From Sulfuritalea sp. (GTDB lineage Bacteria > Pseudomonadota > Gammaproteobacteria > Burkholderiales > Rhodocyclaceae): a stretch of 19,225 nucleotides of DNA. The stretch lies in contig JALHNN010000005.1 in NCBI GenBank assembly GCA_022843505.1, positions 1-19,225 of the forward strand, given 5' to 3'. Below are positions 1-6,685 of this stretch, piece after piece. The stretch's first letter is position 1, and each line of letters starts with the position of its first letter. The position numbers and the translations under genes were made by a program. The notes below the pieces were generated by a model. That model did not search any database. It was not told the origin of the DNA and saw only the letters and a program-made list of their open reading frames with translations.

Positions 1-618
1 GCTCTTGGTGATGAGCTCCATCTTGACGTCGCGGGCATTGTCCAGCGTCATCGACTTCTCGCCGTGGTAGAAGTCGCCGTGGTGCATGTGGGAAACATGG
101 GTCTGCGACCATTGCTTCCATTCGCCCATCGAATGGGGGTTCTTGCGAGCGTACTCCTTGACCGCCTTGGGCGCGCGACGGTCGGAGTTGCCTTCGCGCA
201 GCACCGGATTGACGGAGCTGCCGATGCATTTGCCATAGCGAGCCTTTAGCTTCTTCTCCTCGTCGGTCTTCGCGTCTTCCGGATAATCCGGAATCTTGTA
301 GCCCTTGGCCTGCAGTTCGCGCACGCAGGTTATCAATTGGGCCACCGAGGCGCTGATGTTGGGCAGCTTGATGATGTTCGTCTCGGGCAAGTGCGTTCTA
401 CGGCCGAGGTCGCCGAGTACGTCCGGAACCTTCTGCGCTTCAGAAAGGTATTCGGGAAACTCCGCCAGAACCCGGGCGGAAACCGAAATATCGGCCTTTT
501 CGATCTCGATGCCGGCGGGTGCCGCGAAGGCCCGGATCACCGGCAGGAAGGCCACGGTCGCCAGCAGGGGCGCTTCGTCGGTAAGGGTGTAAGTGATCTT
601 CGATTGCCCAGTGCTCAT
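1..618 (-). CDS. icd: Monomeric NADP-dependent isocitrate dehydrogenase, N-terminal part
   Basis: Only the first 206 codons are in the window; the rest lies beyond the left edge (the monomeric family is about 740 residues). It would oxidise isocitrate to 2-oxoglutarate with NADP+ in the TCA cycle. The N-terminus (TYTLTDEAP), the LPNISAS segment near residues 85-91 and the NPVLREGNSDRRAP block at 137-150 match the monomeric (Azotobacter vinelandii type) enzyme as I recall it. They do not match the homodimeric Icd. The LPNISAS and NPVLREGNSDRR blocks contain isocitrate-binding Ser/Arg residues in that family. The ATG at 618 has GAGG about 7 bases upstream. It is divergent from aceK across 231 bases. 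The family call is firm; the symbol is a convention shared with the unrelated dimeric form. Confidence 0.93.
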   Translation of the reverse strand, partial: MSTGQSKITYTLTDEAPLLATVAFLPVIRAFAAPAGIEIEKADISVSARVLAEFPEYLSEAQKVPDVLGDLGRRTHLPETNIIKLPNISASVAQLITCVRELQAKGYKIPDYPEDAKTDEEKKLKARYGKCIGSSVNPVLREGNSDRRAPKAVKEYARKNPHSMGEWKQWSQTHVSHMHHGDFYHGEKSMTLDNARDVKMELITKS

Positions 619-849
619 GTACGTGCCTCGTCGTATGTTATTGATTATGAAGGTGGCAGATTGGCCGCCAGGGGGTCGGGTCGCGCCACCGAGCGGACGA
701 GTATCCTAGACCGATGCGGCGGCGTCAATAAGCGGGACAAATGCGCCGATCAAATCGGGATGCTGCAATTTCAATGATCCGGATGGCCGACGAGGGCCGA
801 ATTTGCCGCTGATAGAATTGTCGGGACCTACTGCGCCGACCTATCCACC
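619..849. promoter_or_regulatory. Divergent icd / aceK intergenic region
   Basis: These 231 bases separate two divergent genes and must hold both promoters unless aceK is expressed from elsewhere. On the minus strand a CATAAT (644-649 on the plus strand reads ATTATG) could be the icd -10, with no good -35. On the plus strand TAGAAT at 813-818 could be the aceK -10, again with a poor -35. The aceK start has no clear Shine-Dalgarno sequence. I found no recognisable operator. Confidence 0.35.
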
Positions 850-2622
850 ATGAGCAACGCGTCCGATCAGGAGAAGCTGTCGCACCGGATCGCACAGACC
901 ATGGTCCGCGGCTTCGACAAACACTATCGCCTGTTTCGCGAATGCTCGGCGGGCGCCAAACCAAGGTTCGAGCATGCCGAGTGGCTGGAGGGCCAGCGGG
1001 CGGTGCGCGAACGGATCCAGTTCTACGACGATCGCGTGCGCGAGACGGTCGAGACTCTGCAATCCGAGTTCGCCGCTGCCCGTCTTGATGACGGAGTCTG
1101 GCAGCAGGCCAAGCTGTTTTTCATCGGCTTGTTGACGGACCACAAGCAGCCGGAACTGGCGGAAACCTTTTTCAACTCGGTGTTCTGCCAGATCATGCAC
1201 CGGACCTATTTCCACAACGATTTCATCTTCGTGCGGCCGGCGGTGTCGACCGAGTACATCGAATCGGATCCTCCCACCTACCGCAGCTATTACCCGAACG
1301 AAGCCGGATTTCGCGCGTCGGTGCTGCAGGTGTTCAAGGACTTCGCGTGGATGCGGGAGTTCGAGGACCTCGAACGCGATGTCGAATACATCCTGCGCAG
1401 CATTGCCGCCCACCTGGGTAGCTTTCCGCCGCGTGAGGCGAACCTGCAGATACAGGTGCTCAGTTCGGCCTTTTATCGCAACAAGGGCGCCTATGTGATA
1501 GGCAAGGCCGTCAACGGTGCCCAGGAATACCCCTTTACCGTACCCGTCCTGCATTCAGCTGACGGAAAGCTCTACCTGGACACGATTATCCTCGACGCCT
1601 GGCGGATCGGCGTTCTGTTCTCGCTCTCGCGCGCCTACTTTATGGTGGATATGGAGGTGCCGTCGGGCTACGTGCAGTTCCTGCGCTCGATCATGCCCAA
1701 CAAGCCACGGTCCGAGCTTTACACGATGCTTGGCCTGGGCAAGCAGGGCAAGACCATGTTCTTTCGCGACCTGATATTCCACCTGCACCATTCGGCCGAC
1801 CAGTTCATCGTCGCGCCGGGAATCCGGGGTTTGGTGATGATGGTGTTTACCCTGCCGTCCTACCCGTACGTGTTCAAGGTGATCAAGGATGTCTTCGGCA
1901 GTTCCAAGGAAGTCGACCACGAAACGGTGCGGCGCAAGTACCAGTTCGTCAAGCAGGTGGATCGGGTGGGGCGCATGGCAGATACCCTGGAATTCTCCAT
2001 GGTGGCACTGCCGCGCAACCGGTTCTCGCCTGAACTGGTCGCTGAACTCTATCGCGAGGTGCCTTCGCTGATCGAGGAAGACGGGGGCGATCTCATCATC
2101 AGGCACCTTTACATCGAGCGGCGCATGGAACCGCTCAACATGTACCTGGATAAGGCGCAGAGGAACGGGCGTGGCGACCTGGTGGATCATGCCGTGGAGG
2201 AGTACGGGAATGCGATCAAGGAACTGGCGATTGCCAATATCTTTCCAGGCGATCTCCTGTGGAAGAACTTCGGCGTTACGCGCTACGGGCGGGTCGTGTT
2301 TTATGACTACGACGAAATCGAGTACATGACGGATTGCAGGTTCCGCCGCATTCCTCCGCCTCCGGATTTCGAAACCGAGATGTCAGGCGAAGTCTGGTAT
2401 TCGGTCTCACGGCAGGATGTCTTCCCCGAGGAATTCGAGACCTTTCTCCTGGTCTCCGACCGGATCCGGGATTCCTTCATGCGACACCACGCGGATCTGT
2501 TCGATGTCGCGTTCTGGCAAAACGCCCAGGAGCAGATCCGGCAGGGCCTGGTGCAGGATTTCTTTCCCTACCCCGAATCCCAGCGCTTCTCCAGGCTTTA
2601 TTGCGCTGAGCAGCCCGGGTGA
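850..2622 (+). CDS. aceK: Isocitrate dehydrogenase kinase/phosphatase
   Basis: Bifunctional cytosolic enzyme that phosphorylates and dephosphorylates isocitrate dehydrogenase, setting the split between the TCA cycle and the glyoxylate bypass. The 590 residues match the usual AceK length (about 580-600). The regulatory N-terminal half is followed by the kinase-like domain: the APGIRG loop at 322-327, ATP-binding Lys343 in VFKVIKD, the catalytic segment FPGDLLWKNFG with Asp468 and Asn473, and YDYDEI with Asp486 and Asp488. These correspond to E. coli Lys336, Asp457, Asn462, Asp475 and Asp477. RHLYIERRM and YSVSRQDVFPEEF are also conserved. The ATG at 850 gives the expected N-terminus (IAQTMVRGFDKHY) although no Shine-Dalgarno is evident. 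It overlaps rluE by 4 bases. No aceA or aceB is in view, so this is not the enterobacterial aceBAK operon. Confidence 0.97.
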   Translation: MSNASDQEKLSHRIAQTMVRGFDKHYRLFRECSAGAKPRFEHAEWLEGQRAVRERIQFYDDRVRETVETLQSEFAAARLDDGVWQQAKLFFIGLLTDHKQPELAETFFNSVFCQIMHRTYFHNDFIFVRPAVSTEYIESDPPTYRSYYPNEAGFRASVLQVFKDFAWMREFEDLERDVEYILRSIAAHLGSFPPREANLQIQVLSSAFYRNKGAYVIGKAVNGAQEYPFTVPVLHSADGKLYLDTIILDAWRIGVLFSLSRAYFMVDMEVPSGYVQFLRSIMPNKPRSELYTMLGLGKQGKTMFFRDLIFHLHHSADQFIVAPGIRGLVMMVFTLPSYPYVFKVIKDVFGSSKEVDHETVRRKYQFVKQVDRVGRMADTLEFSMVALPRNRFSPELVAELYREVPSLIEEDGGDLIIRHLYIERRMEPLNMYLDKAQRNGRGDLVDHAVEEYGNAIKELAIANIFPGDLLWKNFGVTRYGRVVFYDYDEIEYMTDCRFRRIPPPPDFETEMSGEVWYSVSRQDVFPEEFETFLLVSDRIRDSFMRHHADLFDVAFWQNAQEQIRQGLVQDFFPYPESQRFSRLYCAEQPG

Positions 2623-3263
2623 GCAGGCTACTGCTGTTCAACAAGCCCTATGGCGTGCTGACTCAATTCACGGCGCCGGATGGCAAGCCGACGCTGGCGG
2701 ATTTCATTCCGGTCCGCGGCGTTTATGCCGCCGGGCGGCTGGATGCCGACTCCGAGGGCCTCGTGGTCCTGACGGACGATGGGCGGCTTCAGGCCAGGAT
2801 CGCAGATCCCGGGCACAAGCTGCCGAAACGCTACTTCGCCCAGGTCGAAGGCGAGGTTTCCGACCTAGCCCTGCGCCAGCTTGCCGGCGGCGTCAGTCTG
2901 GGCGACTTTGTCACCCGCCCCTGCGAAGCCAGGCGAATTGGCGAACCGGAAGGGCTTTGGCCGCGAATCCCGCCGATACGTGTCCGCAAGGCAATCCCGA
3001 CCAGTTGGCTGGAACTTGTCCTGCGGGAAGGGAAGAATCGTCAGGTCAGGCGCATGACCGCACATGTCGGATTTCCGACACTTCGCCTCGTCCGCTGGGC
3101 AGTGGGAGACTGGACCTTGGACGGTTTGGCTCCCGGGCAATGGCGCGATGGTGATTTTCAACGTCAACCTCCATCGGAGCGGCGCGTTAATGTGCCTAAC
3201 GCCCCGAAGAATCGTGGTGTTAATTCATCTCTACCTATATTCAAACGAAAGGAAACACCATGA
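2619..3263 (+). CDS. rluE: 23S rRNA pseudouridine synthase, RluE type
   Basis: A small RsuA-family pseudouridine synthase without an S4 domain. RluE makes pseudouridine at position 2457 of E. coli 23S rRNA. The sequence opens with LLLFNKPYGVL and carries the catalytic motif GRLDADSEGL with Asp42. WPRIPPIRVRKAIPTSWL and EGKNRQVRRMTAHVGFPTLRLVR are almost identical to E. coli RluE as I recall it, which separates it from RluB, RluF and RsuA. The GTG at 2619 overlaps the aceK stop (GTGA), suggesting translational coupling. The last roughly 30 residues, after QWRDGDF, are not family-like; they run across the promoter of the next gene and overlap its ATG by 4 bases. Confidence 0.93.
   Translation: MSRLLLFNKPYGVLTQFTAPDGKPTLADFIPVRGVYAAGRLDADSEGLVVLTDDGRLQARIADPGHKLPKRYFAQVEGEVSDLALRQLAGGVSLGDFVTRPCEARRIGEPEGLWPRIPPIRVRKAIPTSWLELVLREGKNRQVRRMTAHVGFPTLRLVRWAVGDWTLDGLAPGQWRDGDFQRQPPSERRVNVPNAPKNRGVNSSLPIFKRKETP
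3184..3258 (+). promoter_or_regulatory. Probable promoter and ribosome binding site of the small secreted protein gene
   Basis: This AT-rich stretch lies inside the end of rluE. TATATT at 3236-3241 is a plausible -10 but no convincing -35 precedes it. AAAGGA at 3248-3253 is a good Shine-Dalgarno 6 bases before the ATG at 3260. An inverted repeat, GCGTTA (3184-3189) and TAACGC (3197-3202), lies just upstream and could be an operator or chance. The gene has its own terminator downstream, which supports a separate transcript. Confidence 0.4.
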
Positions 3264-3511
3264 CCAAGCTTTTCGCCGCCCTGGCCGCTGGCCTGATCGC
3301 CACCTCCGCTTTCGCCGCTGACGCTCCCAAGGCTGCTCCGGCTGCTGCCCCGGCTGCCGCCGCTCCGGCCGCTGCTCCTGCTGCCGCCCCGGCCCAGAAG
3401 GGCATGGCTGGCATGTCCGGCATGGACGCCAAGGGCATGTCCGGCATGGAAGGCAAAGCCAAGAAGGCCAAGAAGGCCAAGAAGGCCAAGAAGGCTGACG
3501 CCGCCAAGTAA
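3260..3511 (+). CDS. Small secreted Ala/Pro/Met/Lys-rich low-complexity protein
   Basis: 83 residues; I do not recognise a named family. A clear Sec signal peptide (MTKLFAALAAGLIATSAFA) has a predicted cut after residue 19. The mature protein has three zones: an Ala/Pro zone (about 20-45), a Gly-Met zone with an 8-residue unit repeated (GMSGMDAK, GMSGMEGK; about 48-66), and a basic tail of Lys-Lys-Ala repeats (about 67-83). It has no Cys or His. The tail recalls histone H1-like C-termini, but the signal peptide points to the periplasm or outside. Met-rich motifs can bind Cu(I); that is only a guess here. The strong ribosome binding site and the terminator at 3528-3553 suggest a well-expressed monocistronic gene. 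Confidence 0.8.
   Translation: MTKLFAALAAGLIATSAFAADAPKAAPAAAPAAAAPAAAPAAAPAQKGMAGMSGMDAKGMSGMEGKAKKAKKAKKAKKADAAK
3410..3496 (+). repeat. Short in-frame tandem repeats within the small secreted protein gene
   Basis: A 17-base sequence, GGCATGTCCGGCATGGA, occurs at 3410-3426 and again at 3434-3450, a 24-base (8-codon) period. It is followed by four head-to-tail copies of the 9-mer AAGAAGGC(C/T) at 3461-3496. Near-identity at the nucleotide level suggests recent expansion by slippage or unequal recombination. Confidence 0.85.
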
Positions 3512-3527
3512 TTCGCGGCTGCGGGGA

Positions 3528-3553
3528 AAATGGCAGGGTAACCTGCCATTTTT
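3528..3553 (+). terminator. Intrinsic terminator of the small secreted protein gene
   Basis: AAATGGCAGG and CCTGCCATTT pair as a 10-bp stem around a GTAA loop, followed by a run of T residues. It lies about 17 bases after the stop codon and upstream of the DUF192 gene. Confidence 0.9.
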
Positions 3554-3581
3554 TTCGTCTATCGATTCCGGGGTAATTCAC

Positions 3582-4028
3582 ATGCCACTGCGAGTGTTCC
3601 TGTTCTTCATTGGTCTGGGCTGCATCCTCCCTGCAAGAGCCCAGCAGCCGCAATTGCCGCTGGTCGAGCTGTTTGCCGGCATGCACCGGATCGAGGCGGA
3701 AGTCGCGGCGAGTCCGGATAGCCGCCAGATCGGCCTGATGCAGCGAAGCTTCATGGCGCCTCAACGCGGGATGCTGTTCGTCTTTCCCGATATGGTTAAG
3801 CACTGCATGTGGATGCGCAACACCCTGTTACCCCTTTCGGTCGCTTTCCTCGACGAAAAAGGCGCGATCATCAATATCGAAGACATGCAGCCCAGGACCG
3901 AGGACAACCATTGTGCGACGAGGCCGGCGCGCTATGCACTGGAAATGAATCTCGGCTGGTTCCGCAGTCGCGGGTTCGGCCCCGGGCTCGCCATTGTCGG
4001 CGTGGAAAAGGCCGGCTCCCCGCGCTAG
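3582..4028 (+). CDS. Secreted DUF192 (COG1430) family protein
   Basis: 148 residues. The signal peptide is MPLRVFLFFIGLGCILPARA, with a likely cut after residue 20. The mature part is a complete DUF192 domain: SRQIGLMQRSFM, GMLFVFPD, CMWMRNTLLPLSVAFLD with the following IINIEDMQP, and the ALEMNLGWF ending. This small beta-barrel family is widespread and has no settled biochemical function. It follows a terminator, so it should have its own promoter; I see only a weak GGGG about 10 bases before the ATG. It converges on slyX with 35 bases between the stops. Confidence 0.92.
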   Translation: MPLRVFLFFIGLGCILPARAQQPQLPLVELFAGMHRIEAEVAASPDSRQIGLMQRSFMAPQRGMLFVFPDMVKHCMWMRNTLLPLSVAFLDEKGAIINIEDMQPRTEDNHCATRPARYALEMNLGWFRSRGFGPGLAIVGVEKAGSPR

Positions 4029-4063
4029 CGGCTTGTTGCGCCAAACTGCGTCGAGTCGTCGCC

Positions 4064-4264
4064 TCAGTAGTGCGGCGGGATCTCGTCGCGCGGGCCGGTG
4101 CTCTCGGGCGCCGCGTCGGATTGGATCATCCGGTACAACTCCCGGAACTGGGCCTGGAGCAGTTCCAGTTGCTGCTGCTGACGAAACACCGTGCGATTCA
4201 ACTCGTCGATGCTGTCCTCGCAGTGGCTGAGCTTGATTTCGAGTTCCGTGATCCTCGATTCCAT
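4064..4264 (-). CDS. slyX: SlyX family protein
   Basis: 66 residues forming one predicted coiled coil: heptad-like LEIKLSHCEDSIDELNRTV, then a Gln-rich segment, ending in the family-typical PPHY. The molecular role of SlyX is unknown. It lies downstream of sodB, but the sodB terminator (4282-4308) stands between them. It therefore depends on readthrough or on a promoter in the 18 bases left, which is barely enough room. Confidence 0.9.
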   Translation of the reverse strand: MESRITELEIKLSHCEDSIDELNRTVFRQQQQLELLQAQFRELYRMIQSDAAPESTGPRDEIPPHY

Positions 4265-4281
4265 GGCGTTTCCCGGGTTCG

Positions 4282-4308
4282 AAAAAAAGGGCGCCTGAAC
4301 GGCGCCCT
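4282..4308 (-). terminator. Intrinsic terminator of sodB
   Basis: Read on the minus strand, AGGGCGCC and GGCGCCCT form an 8-bp GC-rich stem with a 5-base loop (GTTCA), followed by seven T residues. It lies 27 bases after the sodB stop. Confidence 0.92.
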
Positions 4309-4335
4309 GGTCAGTGCCTGTGGCCGCGACGGCGC

Positions 4336-4920
4336 TCAGGCAAAGTTCCTGGCGGCGAAATCCCAGTTGGCCAGCGAAGCGAGGAAAGTCTCGACGAACT
4401 TCGGCCGGGCGTTGCGGTAATCAATGTAATAGGCATGTTCCCAGACGTCGATGGTCAGCAGCGCCTTGTTTTCGGTGTTCAGGGGGGTGCCGGCGCCGGA
4501 GGTATTGACGATGTCCACGCTTCCGTCGGGCTTCTTCACCAGCCAGGTCCAGCCCGAGCCGAAATTGCCGACGGCCGATGCCTGGAAGGCCTTCTTGAAC
4601 TCGTCGAAGCTGCCCCACTTCTTGGTGATGGCATCCGCCAGTGCGCCGCTCGGCGTGCCGCCACCGCCGACTTTCATGCTGTTCCAGAAAAAGCTGTGGT
4701 TCCAGACCTGGGCCGAATTGTTGAAGATGCCGCCGGCCGGCGCCTTTTTGACGATGGATTCAAGGTCAAGGCTTTCGTATTCCGTGCCCTTGATCAGGTT
4801 GTTGAGGTTGGTGGCATAGGCCTGATGGTGTTTGCCGTAGTGGTACTCGAAGGTCTCCTTCGAGATATGCGGTGCGAGCGCATCCATGGCATAGGGCAGG
4901 GGCGGTAGCGTGTGTTCCAT
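4336..4920 (-). CDS. sodB: Superoxide dismutase, iron type
   Basis: 194 residues, the usual FeSOD size, cytosolic (no signal peptide). It converts superoxide to oxygen and hydrogen peroxide. The metal ligands are visible: His27 in the FEYHYGKHH helix, His75 in AQVWNHSFFW, and Asp158 and His162 in DVWEHAYYIDYRNARP. Gln71 in the second-shell position (AQVWNH) is typical of iron rather than manganese enzymes. GGAG lies 8-9 bases before the ATG. It has its own promoter and terminator. I see no clear Fur box upstream. Confidence 0.96.
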   Translation of the reverse strand: MEHTLPPLPYAMDALAPHISKETFEYHYGKHHQAYATNLNNLIKGTEYESLDLESIVKKAPAGGIFNNSAQVWNHSFFWNSMKVGGGGTPSGALADAITKKWGSFDEFKKAFQASAVGNFGSGWTWLVKKPDGSVDIVNTSGAGTPLNTENKALLTIDVWEHAYYIDYRNARPKFVETFLASLANWDFAARNFA

Positions 4921-4962
4921 TTGGTTTCTCCGTTGCGGTGAATTAAGACTGTAAAGTTGACT

Positions 4963-4991
4963 ATTGTAGTCGGGAATAAGCGGGTGTGCAA
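4963..4991 (-). promoter_or_regulatory. sigma70-type promoter of sodB
   Basis: On the minus strand TTGCAC (4986-4991) and TACAAT (4963-4968) are separated by exactly 17 bases, with transcription expected to start about 35 bases before the ATG. The -35 box begins directly after the xseA stop. The -10 box lies inside a 13-base interrupted palindrome, GACTA-TTG-TAGTC (4959-4971), which could be a repressor site. Confidence 0.8.
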
Positions 4992-4994
4992 CGC

Positions 4995-6326
4995 TTACCC
5001 CGGTCGCGTCGCAAGCACGTTGGCATCGACCTCGCCGTCGGACAGACGCAGGTGGATCGCCTGACCCGCAGCGAGCGAACTCGCCGTTAAAATGATCCGT
5101 CCGTTCCGGTCATAAACGACGGCGTAACCGCGTGCCAGGATGGCGTCGGGATTCAAATGGCCCAAGGCGCCCGCGATGCGTTCGACGGCACCGAGCCTGT
5201 CGGCTTGCTGGCGGCGCAGGCTCGCGTTGAGGCGCTGAGAAAGCAGGGAAACGGCGGCGTCGAGCGCATCGATGTGCGGTGTCCGGCGAAACAGGCCCAT
5301 CGCGCTGTCTCCCAGGCGTCCGCGGCGGCTGGCCACGAGTTCGCCGATCGACGCCTTGAGCCGCGAAGCGAGCAGTTTGAGGGACTCGGCAGCCATGCCA
5401 AGACGCGCCGCAGGATGGATCAGCCGCATGGAAAGCCGGTCCAACGCCTGCTGGGCGATGGCGAGCTTGTATTCGGCGTAGCGGGATAGCGCATCGCCCA
5501 GATCCCTGAGTTCGCCGGAAGCCTCGAACCAGCCCTGGGTGGCCAGTTCGGCAGCGGCCGTGGGCGTCGCGGCGCGCAGGTCGGCAACGAAATCGGCGAT
5601 GGTGATATCGGTCTCATGGCCGATGCCGCTGATCGTCGGCAAGGGGCATGCCGCCAGCGCCCGCGCCACGACCTCTTCGTTGAACGCCCAGAGGTCCTCG
5701 ATGCTGCCGCCTCCCCTGACAACCATCAGCAGGTCGCATTCCCGCCTTGCCCCAGCGGACCGTATCGCATCGGCAATGGCGGCGGCGGCACTTTCACCCT
5801 GCACCGCGCTGGGATAGAGGATGGTTGGCAGGTGGGGGGCGCGGCGCCTGATTGCCGCAATCACGTCATGCAACGCCGCCGCCTGCGGTGAGCTGACGAT
5901 TCCGATGGCACGCGGAAAGCGCGGCAGGCCCTGCTTCCGTTCCGTTGCGAACAGGCCTTCAGCTTCGAGACGTTCGCGCAGCCGCGCAAAGGCCTCGAAG
6001 AGTCGCCCCAAACCGGCGCGACGCATCCCTTCTACGGCAAGCTGGAACTCGCCGCGAGGTTCGTAGAGCGATACCAGCGCCCGGACCTCGACTTGCTGGC
6101 CATTCTCGAGATTCCAGCCTATCGCCTGCGCGCGGGAGCGGAACATCACACAGCGGGCCTGTGCGCCTTCGTCTTTCAGTGAAAAATAGAAATGGCCCGA
6201 ACTCGCGCGGGTAAGGTTCGAAATCTCTCCCGCGACCCAGAGCAGGGGGAACTCGCGTTCCAGCGACAGCCGGACCCGGCGATTGAGATCGCGGACCGGG
6301 ACTACGCTGTCTGGCTGGTCCGCCAC
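4995..6326 (-). CDS. xseA: Exodeoxyribonuclease VII large subunit
   Basis: 443 residues. XseA and XseB form exonuclease VII, which degrades single-stranded DNA from both ends. The N-terminal OB-fold has LWVAGEISNLTRASSGHFYFSLKD and YEPRGEFQL. The catalytic domain has GIVSSPQAAALHDV, the RGGGSIEDLWAFN motif, GIGHETD and ADFVADLRAATPTAAAE. A long helical region follows, and the C-terminus has the LARGYAVV motif. The GTG at 6326 is the only reasonable start: an in-frame TAG lies at 6369-6371 with no ATG, GTG or TTG between. The Shine-Dalgarno is poor. TAGAAT on the minus strand (6366-6371) may be its -10. The xseB partner is not in the window. Confidence 0.96.
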   Translation of the reverse strand: MADQPDSVVPVRDLNRRVRLSLEREFPLLWVAGEISNLTRASSGHFYFSLKDEGAQARCVMFRSRAQAIGWNLENGQQVEVRALVSLYEPRGEFQLAVEGMRRAGLGRLFEAFARLRERLEAEGLFATERKQGLPRFPRAIGIVSSPQAAALHDVIAAIRRRAPHLPTILYPSAVQGESAAAAIADAIRSAGARRECDLLMVVRGGGSIEDLWAFNEEVVARALAACPLPTISGIGHETDITIADFVADLRAATPTAAAELATQGWFEASGELRDLGDALSRYAEYKLAIAQQALDRLSMRLIHPAARLGMAAESLKLLASRLKASIGELVASRRGRLGDSAMGLFRRTPHIDALDAAVSLLSQRLNASLRRQQADRLGAVERIAGALGHLNPDAILARGYAVVYDRNGRIILTASSLAAGQAIHLRLSDGEVDANVLATRPG

Positions 6327-6561
6327 GTCGTCGGGATGAATCTGAGGGCTTCCATGAGGCCGAAAATTCTAACGCACCTAACGCTCCCCGGCTCCCTGCG
6401 CCCTCGATACCGCCGAATTCGCCATGCGGCGCGGCTTCGCTCCGGTCGCGGCAGTCAACAGGATGATTCCAAGGGGAAATTGCTGAGCAAAAAATGGGCA
6501 GCCAAACGCGGGGTCGAGTGTTTGTGCCGTTCTTGCCGGATTCCCACCGAGCATCCACAGA

Positions 6562-6586
6562 CTTATCCACAGAAACTGTGGATAAG
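6562..6586. promoter_or_regulatory. Inverted pair of DnaA-box sequences
   Basis: CTTATCCACAG (6562-6572) and CTGTGGATAAG (6576-6586) are a perfect 11-bp inverted repeat around AAA. Each arm contains the strong DnaA box TTATCCACA, at 6563-6571 on the plus strand and 6577-6585 on the minus strand. A third, imperfect copy (GCATCCACA, 7 of 9) lies at 6551-6559. The repeat sits about 40 bases upstream of the likely exbB -35. DnaA binding is an inference from the consensus; a structured RNA or another dyad-binding protein is possible. Confidence 0.65.
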
Positions 6587-6626
6587 CGATTGACCCGGAT
6601 TCCGACGCCCGACGAACAATGCACGG

Positions 6627-6655
6627 TTGCCGAATCGGTTCAGTCGGGCTAAAGT
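6627..6655 (+). promoter_or_regulatory. Likely promoter of the exbB operon
   Basis: TTGCCG (6627-6632) and TAAAGT (6650-6655) are separated by 17 bases. Each matches 4 of 6 consensus positions. Transcription would begin about 25 bases before the GTG start of exbB. Confidence 0.45.
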
Positions 6656-6685
6656 GCGCCCTTTCCAGAATCACGGAGCGCCACA

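Larger units (their letters stand above)
6327..6685. promoter_or_regulatory. Divergent xseA / exbB intergenic region
   Basis: A 359-base gap without a supported gene. From 6366 it holds a weak xseA -10 (TAGAAT on the minus strand). The stretch 6372-6550 is GC-rich and shows nothing I can name. At 6551-6586 there is a cluster of DnaA-box-like sequences (listed separately), and the likely exbB promoter follows at 6627-6655. Open frames crossing this region have no ribosome binding sites or family features. Confidence 0.6.

Noticed and set aside
3231..3803. Minus-strand open frame rich in Trp/Pro/Ser opposite the small secreted protein and DUF192 genes
   Set aside because: It is the reverse of low-complexity repeats and of a DUF192 domain and crosses a terminator; no start signal.
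3809..4420. Plus-strand 203-codon open frame across DUF192 end, slyX and sodB
   Set aside because: Runs through three recognised genes and the sodB terminator in another frame; no ribosome site.
6192..6593. Plus-strand open frame covering the xseA start and intergenic region
   Set aside because: Starts inside xseA, has no ribosome site and ends within the DnaA-box dyad; composition is not gene-like.
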